Shown here one piece after another: positions 1 to 6,393 of a DNA stretch of 48,327 bases. The stretch covers positions 1 through 48,327 of the forward strand of contig JAGXIO010000196.1 of assembly GCA_024635555.1 (NCBI GenBank), given 5' to 3'. The translations under genes and the position numbers were made by a program. The DNA comes from Saccharicrinis sp. (GTDB taxonomy: Bacteria; Bacteroidota; Bacteroidia; Bacteroidales; Marinilabiliaceae). How positions within the stretch are numbered: the first letter of the stretch is position 1; each line of letters begins with the position of its first letter. The notes below the pieces were generated by a model, which saw only the letters and a list, made by a program, of their open reading frames with translations, was not told the DNA's origin and searched no databases.

Positions 1-68
1 ATCTTCATAAGGTTTTATCCTGTTTTATTGTTTTGCACCATAAAAATAAGTGATAAAACTTTACTATC

Positions 69-103
69 AAAACACTGTGCAATATTCTTTTGCACAGTGT
101 TTT
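69..103. terminator. Bidirectional hairpin terminator
   Basis: A perfect 14-bp stem (AAAACACTGTGCAA at 69-82 with TTGCACAGTGTTTT at 90-103) has a 7-base loop, flanked by A's on the left and T's on the right, so it can terminate from either strand. It probably ends a gene lying outside the window on the left. It also marks the left border of the accessory island. Confidence 0.75.
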
Positions 104-111
104 ACTTCTTT

Positions 112-292
112 TAATCGGTTAGGAGTTTGCGTTTTTAAGGTGTAATATCTTTTTTTTGCAATAAAAAGTTAACTTTAATGCCTTAACATAAGCTCATATG
201 CGCTTATCAAACCACCCCTGTAGAAATAAACGATATTAAACGGGGTACATAGGCGAGAGAATCGCATATGGGGTGGGGATATTGAGACGTTG
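112..292. repeat. Type A structured repeat, copy 1 (left border of cassette 1)
   Basis: Positions 142-292 match 1873-2025 closely throughout. Inside, CATATGCG (195-202) pairs with CGCATATG (263-270), and ACCCC (214-218) pairs with GGGGT (242-246), so it can fold as a nested hairpin. It ends in GAGACGTTG (284-292), directly before the gene block. Its left edge, AATCGGTTAGGAG near 112-124, resembles the AATCGGGTAGG start of the type B repeats, so on the minus strand this short unit could be a complete 5'-GTCTC...CCTAACCGATT-3' element. Together with the hairpin at 69-103 it accounts for the gene-free stretch 1-321. Confidence 0.7.
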
Positions 293-321
293 GCATTAAT
301 TAAAAAACAAAAACTCACAAC

Positions 322-873
322 ATGAATCTTGGAAGTTTAATAGATAAGCAGACTATAAAGATTGATGACCATAAATGGGGTGCAGGTGAAATTAAAGAAT
401 GGGATTTAAATTCAATAGATATTCATATTGAAAAAAAGACTCATGCTAAATTGAAAGGTAGAAATGATGAAGTTTTGATAAAAATACCAATAAACTCAGA
501 TAAAAAATTAACAATAAAGAATAAAAGAAACCAGTTAGTTGATAGAGTACCGAGATACTTAGAAAAAGAAATTAGAGAAGCTTTCGAAGATAAAAAAAAC
601 AGACAGAATTTCATTTATGACCTAATTAGTGTATTGACAGACTTTCAATCTAATTTGGATAACCTTGAAAAAGCTAAAGCTGCATTGACCAGAATAGGAA
701 AACATTTTGGACTTAATTATGAGCCTATCAGAATTAAAAAAGACATAGCAGAAGTAATAAAATCATATACTGAGCAATACGTTGATAAAAATGGAAAAAA
801 ATATTTTGTTTCTATAGATAGAAAAAGAATTAAGCTGGGAGAAGTTGATAATTGGAAGGAGATTGAAAATTAA
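322..873 (+). CDS. Hypothetical protein, first cargo gene of cassette 1
   Basis: A 183-aa protein that I do not recognise. It is strongly charged (many Lys and Glu), with no signal peptide, membrane segment or cysteine cluster. Residues about 75-130 look helical (EKEIREAFEDKK, then LISVLTDFQSNL and LEKAKAALTRIGKHFG) and could form a coiled or helical-bundle core. The C-terminal third is Lys-rich and could bind nucleic acid, which is only inference. The ATG at 322 is the first in frame and follows an A-rich leader ending AACTCACAAC. The gene lies 30 bases after the type A repeat and 54 bases before the next gene on the same strand. It is visibly AT-richer than the housekeeping genes, which suggests horizontal acquisition. 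Confidence 0.6.
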   Translation: MNLGSLIDKQTIKIDDHKWGAGEIKEWDLNSIDIHIEKKTHAKLKGRNDEVLIKIPINSDKKLTIKNKRNQLVDRVPRYLEKEIREAFEDKKNRQNFIYDLISVLTDFQSNLDNLEKAKAALTRIGKHFGLNYEPIRIKKDIAEVIKSYTEQYVDKNGKKYFVSIDRKRIKLGEVDNWKEIEN

Positions 874-881
874 TAAACTAC

Positions 882-907
882 TAATGCTTTACTCCCTATT
901 GGCATTA
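882..907. repeat. Inverted flank motif between the two cargo genes
   Basis: TAATGC (882-887) and TTGGCATTA (899-907) face each other across 11 bases. The same TTGGCATTA stands at the left edge of gene 1 (290-298) and TAATGCCAA at the right edge of gene 2 (1570-1578). The intergenic motif therefore looks like a right-edge plus a left-edge of the same type back to back. Confidence 0.5.
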
Positions 908-927
908 TTTATAAGGAGACCCTACAA

Positions 928-1572
928 ATGAAAAAACCTCATATAGCAATTGAAATACCAGAATATTTTCCTAAGGAATTTGACAACTTGATTTTGGATG
1001 AAATTACACATGAAAAATTAGAGTTAGATTTTCAAAGGAGTGAGCCTAAAATGTTTGCAGCTCTCGAATGGGTAATACCAGGATTAATTGCGACATACAT
1101 TTTTAAACCTTACTTTGAATCATTTTTAAAAGAAGCAGGAAAAGATCATTATCAGATTTTGAAAAAGAAAATGAATACTTTACTTGCAAAGGCAAAAGGT
1201 ATGCATGTAAGGAAGGTCACGGCTTCAGAAAGCACTAAAAAACTAGATAAAACAAATTCGCAGACTGGGGCAATTTCTATCTTTCTTGAGACAAAACAAG
1301 GATATTTAATAAAACTGCTTTATGATAACAATTTAGATTTATCTGTTTGGCAACAAGCAACAAACCAAATGTTTGACTTAATGGAAATGCATTATGAGGA
1401 TAATGATAATGACCCTATTTCAAAATATCTAAATCAAATATCGGAGCAAAAAATTGGTAAAGAAATTTTCGCAATAATTGACCCTGAAACAAAAAATTGG
1501 ACATTAATACATAACCTTGGTCAATATATAAAGGAAAACAGAAATAATAATAAGGACGATAAAAATAACTAA
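928..1572 (+). CDS. Hypothetical protein with a membrane-like segment, second cargo gene of cassette 1
   Basis: A 214-aa protein, family not recognised. Residues about 43-68 (core LEWVIPGLIATYIFKPYF) are hydrophobic enough for membrane association or one weak transmembrane helix. They are followed by a basic helical stretch (EAGKDHYQILKKKMN) and a mixed alpha/beta C-terminal half that ends in an Asn/Lys/Asp-rich tail. The ATG at 928 is preceded by AAGGAG (914-919), one of the few clear Shine-Dalgarno sequences in the window. The stop codon lies inside the inverted flank motif TAATGCCAA (1570-1578), so the gene reaches the very edge of the cassette. Pairing with the 183-aa gene on the same strand suggests co-transcription. 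A membrane-linked conflict or immunity role is speculation. Confidence 0.6.
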   Translation: MKKPHIAIEIPEYFPKEFDNLILDEITHEKLELDFQRSEPKMFAALEWVIPGLIATYIFKPYFESFLKEAGKDHYQILKKKMNTLLAKAKGMHVRKVTASESTKKLDKTNSQTGAISIFLETKQGYLIKLLYDNNLDLSVWQQATNQMFDLMEMHYEDNDNDPISKYLNQISEQKIGKEIFAIIDPETKNWTLIHNLGQYIKENRNNNKDDKNN

Positions 1573-1683
1573 TGCCAATCGAGTAGGTGGCTGACGGTCA
1601 AATGACCGCCAGTGCGCCTCTCACAATTTATCCCGCTATGCGGGAGCACTGTATCCCGCAAAAAAAAGCGGGACAGGCTGTGC
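1570..1683 (-). repeat. Type B repeat, copy 1: right border of cassette 1, group II intron 3'-end-like on the minus strand
   Basis: This matches 6035-6150 closely. On the minus strand it reads GTGAGAGG, then a stem CTGGCGGTC-ATTT-GACCGTCAG (1612 down to 1591), then CCACCTACTCGATT. That order recalls domains V-VI and the 3' end of bacterial group II introns. The presumed domain V half is replaced by two GC hairpins of the TCCCGC...GCGGGA type (about 1631-1672), so it would be inactive. Positions 1684-1872, between this repeat and the next type A copy, show no gene and no second copy in the window. Confidence 0.5.
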
Positions 1684-1872
1684 GGGTAGCTGCGCTTGTC
1701 CTCTGCATCCATTGATATACAATATTATAAAAAAAGAAGTTTTTAAAGCATTTCGATAGTAGCAGGTAACTTCGTTGATGAAATAAAGCCCTTATCCTCC
1801 CTCTTTTCCATCCCCACGGACTTTCCGTTAGTTTCTCAAAACCAGTATCTTCTTTCGCTCCAAAATTTATTA

Positions 1873-2025
1873 TGTAATATCTTTTTTTTTACAATAAAAA
1901 GTTAATTTTAATGCCTTAACATAAGTCCATATGCGCATATCAAACCACCCCTGTAGCAATAAACGCTATTAAACGGGGTACATAGGCGAAATTATAGCAT
2001 ATGGGGTGAGGTTATTGAGACGTTG
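1873..2025. repeat. Type A structured repeat, copy 2 (left border of cassette 2)
   Basis: Second copy of 142-292, again ending GAGACGTTG (2017-2025). CATATGC (1929-1935) pairs with GCATATG (1997-2003), and the inner CCCC/GGGG stem is kept. Most differences from copy 1 lie in A/T-rich loops or spacers. Positions 2026-2163 are a gene-free leader to the next coding region. Its first bases (CGTTGTGTTTCATGC, 2021-2035) are nearly the inverse of the sequence at 6024-6040 beyond that gene. Confidence 0.7.
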
Positions 2026-2163
2026 TGTTTCATGCAAAGAAAGACCGTGCAAATAGATGCTAACACACATTTGGCACATTTGCAAGCCCAAACCCACTAG
2101 CTGACGCTAAAGCTGGCAAAAGAGCCAATTTTTGCCTATGCACGCATTAATGATAAACAAGTT

Positions 2164-5100
2164 ATGTCAAAAAAAATAGGAAGAAATGCCCAGTGCCCAT
2201 GTGGCAGTGGAAAGAAATATAAAAAGTGTTGTATTGATTTGAATAACAGTTTTGATTTCATGCCACCTGCAGATGAAAAGGCGAATAAAACATTTGAATT
2301 TTTAGAATCTCATAATTCTGCTCAATTATTGGATTTTGTAATAGGTCTACAATTAAATCCCAATAATCATGGTAAAAATATACGTATCGAAAAACTAGCA
2401 ACACATATTGTTCAAAATTTAAATGAAGAAGCAAAAGGCGATTTAGATATATTAAAGCAACATCTTGATGAAGAGTATGACTACAGTCCAATGGAGGATT
2501 TACCTGAAAATCTCTTTTGTGAAAATGTAGTTTTTTATGGTGGAAATTATACAGTGTTCTCTGGGATTTATGGATATGTTGTAGAAATATTCAAAACTCT
2601 AACTGAAAGTATATTTTCCCATGATAACGCTTTACCTGATGAATTTAAAAATCATGTTTATAGAGGTATAACACTAATTTTAAATATTGGACAGATACTA
2701 TGTCAAAGATTTAATATATCAGGTAATATAAAAGATATTGAAGGGGAAAGTAAACTGGATTATTCATTAGAATTACTGGACACTTCATTTAGCCGAAATG
2801 AAATATTCCAAATATGCAATAAGCATGGTATTGACCCTAAAATCATTAATGACTTTGTTATTTCACCAAATGATGAAAGATTTTCAATTGACGACCCTGA
2901 TTTAAATCCATTATTGTATTACCCTATTGTTTCATTTGATGATAGATACTACTTTTCTTTAATATCAAATCAAATAAATGCCTTAAACGAATTTATCTTT
3001 AGGTTGAGTGATACATATGAATGTAACAAAGAACTAGTTTCATTATATCATAACAAATTATGGCAAGAACAATGGGGAGCATGTAACAAGATGGGGTGGC
3101 AATTAACTGACATTTCACTCCCCGAAAATACTCAAACTGATATTCTTAAAGAAAGAGTTTATCAATTTGATACAAACAGAATAGCTTATTCATGTTACTT
3201 ACATAACAGTAGTATTGAGGATAAATACAAGGTTAATTATTCTATCGGTAGTGATGTTGACATAAATAAACGACTAAAGGAGGTAGTTTCCGCACTTAGA
3301 AGCAACGAAGTATATAAGGATTATAAGATACTTACGCTGATTAATTATGAGAACATGGGACGAACTACGTATCTGATGCTTGAGGGGCCTCAAGATGATG
3401 AAATGCGTTTAACAATACCTATGCATCAATTTAAGCTACTTTGTTCTTCTGAAAAATGGCATAACTTAAGTTTATGGAAGTATGCAAAATCATATGACCG
3501 ATTTTCTCAAACAACAAAAACGGCACTAACAGACACTTTAGATATTTATTCAATTTATAAATCTAAGGATGAAAGCTTCTATTTTGGAGATGACGCTAGG
3601 CCTAATTTTTTAACCGTTGTGCCTGGTGATGGCAGTAGGCTTATTAAAGACGCGAAAATTAAAAAAGACAGCCATGGTATTTTGGGTGAAGTCGAAGGAA
3701 GGAAAGCATATATTCCTTCTGAAAAATATGCGGATTATGCACCATTATACAAACCATTATATAGTTCTGGATATTACGCAATATGTCTAGAAGCATTCAA
3801 TTTTCCTTTTTGGATAACAAACCGTCAAGCACAAAGCAAGGAGATGATTGTTAATGTGCGAAATTTTGCGGAAGCAATAGCTTATTGGCTTTATAAACTC
3901 AAAAAAGAGGTTTCAACATTAATAGAAGCTAATATTTCAGAATTCTTCGAAATAAATATTGTTCTGGAAGATGGTGTTTTTGAGAATAAACAAACGAAAG
4001 ATATAATTGAAACTTCAGATGATAATCAATATACGTTTCAACTTAATGGTAACACTCTTGACTTCACCATTCCTTTTTCCAAAATAAAAACATTCATCGG
4101 AAGTAATAATATTGGGGAAAGAGAAATGATGAGTGCTTTACTAAATGCATTCAACCTTATTGAGCAAATTAATTTTTCTGATGAATTTATAAACCAAAGT
4201 ATTGAAAAGGCAATTCCATTTGGAAATGCCAAGATGATTCTCTTAGCTGATAGTCAAAATGACCCTTTAATAGACAATAGGTGGTTAATTAGTCCTAAAT
4301 ATATAAGTAACTCCGAGATTGAACGTACTTTGGATGAGCTACCAATATTAATTGAACAGACAAAAGAGATACCTGTTAATATTGAAAATCCAAAGGATAA
4401 AAAAGAACTTTTTAATACAGCAACTCAGTTACTTTTAAATACACTAACCGAGGAAATTAAAGAATTTGAATTTGAGTTTTTATTAACTTCACTTATTGAA
4501 CTTCATGAAACCTTAGTTTGGAAAAGGGAGCATAATAAAACACTTATTCCAGCTCAAATATTGTGTTTTGGTGATTTAGATGGTAAGTTAAATGAAATCA
4601 CCGAGGATGAAAACAGGCTTGTTAAAACATCATTATCGACAAGGTGTTTAATAGAATATGTTGCAGCGAGACCAACAAAAGGTTCAGTTAAAGCAAGTTT
4701 TGATGACATTGATAGATTACTGGTATTGATGCATGAAATTGCGAACTATGGTTTCTTAAGTGATGCTGTACATTTTAAACTAGCAAATCCAACGATTGGC
4801 AAACTAGAATCAGGTAGAATTGGAATATCACGTGAATTCTTTGATGATAAGCTTAAACCATTTGCAGAAGCCCATACAAAAGAAGAAGTTGATAATTATC
4901 TAGCTAACTTTGAGAATAGATTTGAAATTTCCAGTTACCCAGAAGAAACTACGAATGCAGAGATAGAAGAGGATAAAGAGCTAAATAATATTGATAACGC
5001 ATTTCTTGAAGATTGGGGAATTAGCTATTTAAATATTTACAAATTCTGCTTTTCTTGTTATATGCTTTGTGTTGAAAGCGAAAGTTCAACAATATCAATG

Positions 5101-5928
5101 AGTGAATCTGAACTAGTAAAAAAATTAGTTGCTGAATTTAAACTACTCGAAGAAGAAGTAAATAATGGCATAGATCATTTCTCAATATCTGAGAGAGAAG
5201 ATTATTTGAAAGCACCTGACGGTTTTAGTAACAATGAAGTTTTTCCTTGGAAATACAATCGAGAATTTAGTTTCGCTAGAAGGTTTTTAATAAAACATGT
5301 AAATGACAAAGGTCAATCAATACTAACATGGGGTTTCAGAAATGCTATTTCTGCACAGAAACAGCTTCATTATTTGTTGCATGAAGGCAAGCTAAATAAT
5401 GGCGGGAAAAATATTGAAAAACTATTAGGAACATTTCGAGAAAGAAAAGGAAAGGAATACCGCAACCAAGTAAAGGATTGGCTTAAAGGGGATAAGAATC
5501 TTGTCGTGATTGACTATGAAGTTGACATTTCTCCTAATGGTCACCTAAAAGCAGATAAGAAGTATGACGATGTGGATATTTTAGTGTATTGCACAGATAC
5601 AAACATTGTTTGGAGTCTTGAATGCAAGGACACTAACAAGGCTAAGAATATTCATGAAATGAAAAAGGAAATGGATAATTATCTTGGTCGTGAAGGTGGT
5701 AAAGGAATGATAAAGAAGCATATTGAAAGGCATGAATGGTTAGTGAGTAATACAGATAAGATTTGTGATTTCTTAAAAATAGACAAACGAATTAAAGTAG
5801 TTTCATATATGTTGACTTCTGAAGTTATCCCAACTTCATATACGAAAGCGGAAGAATTACCAATGCCTATAATTGCTTTCCCTGATTTAAAACGAGAAGG
5901 AGTAAAATTATTATATCCAACGCTCTAA
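2164..5928 (+). CDS. Large SEC-C / PD-(D/E)XK nuclease-like protein, cargo of cassette 2
   Basis: A 1254-aa protein. The N-terminus carries a SEC-C zinc motif, CPCGSGKKYKKCC, with Cys11, Cys13, Cys22 and Cys23. The middle (about 30-1080) is a long, mainly helical region with several acidic stretches that I cannot assign. Near the C-terminus, residues 1135-1156 read DDVDILV...SLECKD, giving Asp1138 and Glu1153-x-Lys1155. This D-x14-E-x-K arrangement is typical of restriction-endonuclease-fold (PD-(D/E)XK) nucleases. SEC-C motifs are often fused to other domains, and a large lone nuclease protein in an AT-rich island fits an anti-phage or DNA-processing role, but that is inference. The start is secure because the SEC-C motif begins at residue 11. 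No partner gene adjoins; it is alone between type A and type B repeats. Confidence 0.7.
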   Translation: MSKKIGRNAQCPCGSGKKYKKCCIDLNNSFDFMPPADEKANKTFEFLESHNSAQLLDFVIGLQLNPNNHGKNIRIEKLATHIVQNLNEEAKGDLDILKQHLDEEYDYSPMEDLPENLFCENVVFYGGNYTVFSGIYGYVVEIFKTLTESIFSHDNALPDEFKNHVYRGITLILNIGQILCQRFNISGNIKDIEGESKLDYSLELLDTSFSRNEIFQICNKHGIDPKIINDFVISPNDERFSIDDPDLNPLLYYPIVSFDDRYYFSLISNQINALNEFIFRLSDTYECNKELVSLYHNKLWQEQWGACNKMGWQLTDISLPENTQTDILKERVYQFDTNRIAYSCYLHNSSIEDKYKVNYSIGSDVDINKRLKEVVSALRSNEVYKDYKILTLINYENMGRTTYLMLEGPQDDEMRLTIPMHQFKLLCSSEKWHNLSLWKYAKSYDRFSQTTKTALTDTLDIYSIYKSKDESFYFGDDARPNFLTVVPGDGSRLIKDAKIKKDSHGILGEVEGRKAYIPSEKYADYAPLYKPLYSSGYYAICLEAFNFPFWITNRQAQSKEMIVNVRNFAEAIAYWLYKLKKEVSTLIEANISEFFEINIVLEDGVFENKQTKDIIETSDDNQYTFQLNGNTLDFTIPFSKIKTFIGSNNIGEREMMSALLNAFNLIEQINFSDEFINQSIEKAIPFGNAKMILLADSQNDPLIDNRWLISPKYISNSEIERTLDELPILIEQTKEIPVNIENPKDKKELFNTATQLLLNTLTEEIKEFEFEFLLTSLIELHETLVWKREHNKTLIPAQILCFGDLDGKLNEITEDENRLVKTSLSTRCLIEYVAARPTKGSVKASFDDIDRLLVLMHEIANYGFLSDAVHFKLANPTIGKLESGRIGISREFFDDKLKPFAEAHTKEEVDNYLANFENRFEISSYPEETTNAEIEEDKELNNIDNAFLEDWGISYLNIYKFCFSCYMLCVESESSTISMSESELVKKLVAEFKLLEEEVNNGIDHFSISEREDYLKAPDGFSNNEVFPWKYNREFSFARRFLIKHVNDKGQSILTWGFRNAISAQKQLHYLLHEGKLNNGGKNIEKLLGTFRERKGKEYRNQVKDWLKGDKNLVVIDYEVDISPNGHLKADKKYDDVDILVYCTDTNIVWSLECKDTNKAKNIHEMKKEMDNYLGREGGKGMIKKHIERHEWLVSNTDKICDFLKIDKRIKVVSYMLTSEVIPTSYTKAEELPMPIIAFPDLKREGVKLLYPTL

Positions 5929-6023
5929 GCCGTGCACATTAAGCCAACGCACATATCAACCGCACGACCAAATTTGCTTAAAGAGCATGGCTTTCTAACA
6001 CACAGGTTGACAGCGAGGATAAA

Positions 6024-6158
6024 GCACGAAAACGCAATCGGGTAGGTGGCTGACGGCCAAATGACCGCCAGTGCACCTCTCACTATTTATCCCGCTATGC
6101 GGGAGCACCTTATCCCGCAAAAAAAAGCGGGACAGGCTGTATACAGCGGTTCACCTAG
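6024..6158 (-). repeat. Type B repeat, copy 2: right border of cassette 2
   Basis: Homologous to 1577-1683. GCACGAAAACGCAATCG (6024-6040) is the inverse flank of the sequence at 2021-2035. On the minus strand the hairpin is CTGGCGGTC-ATTT-GGCCGTCAG (6071 down to 6050), and the end is CCACCTACCCGATT. This copy runs further than copy 1, into GAACCGCTGTATACAG on the minus strand, which resembles the first strand of group II intron domain V. The same GC hairpins interrupt it at about 6090-6134. The part 5929-6023 is a gene-free trailer. Confidence 0.5.
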
Positions 6159-6393
6159 CCTACTTAAACTGCTCTTTTCACCAGTCAAAGCTTTTCAATA
6201 CTTTAAGAAAGGGTTAGCATCCGGCAGTTGCCGGATGGATCTCCCAGTCAAATTTCTATCAACTAAATGTTCAGCCCCTGTCAGCTTGCCGGCTTCTCCA
6301 AATTGTGAGGCCTCCGCATATCTTATTGCAGCTCGTTGCTGTTGGATACTATGGCCTCTGCACGTTGTCCGCTTTTCGCTCTCCGCTCCCTAC
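6159..6393. other. Gene-free stretch, possible intron remnant
   Basis: No supported gene. A strong 9-bp hairpin, CATCCGGCA/TGCCGGATG (6218-6237), could act as transcription end or RNA structure downstream of the minus-strand nuclease gene. If the type B repeat is a group II intron 3' end, this stretch is where the intron body would lie, but I find no convincing maturase fragment in it. Confidence 0.35.

Noticed and set aside
142-2025. CRISPR array
   Set aside because: Only two copies of a 150-base repeat, 1.7 kb apart with genes between; no short regular spacers.
6159-6393. Maturase (group II intron reverse transcriptase) remnant on the minus strand
   Set aside because: All three minus-strand frames are broken by stops and show no YADD or maturase motif.
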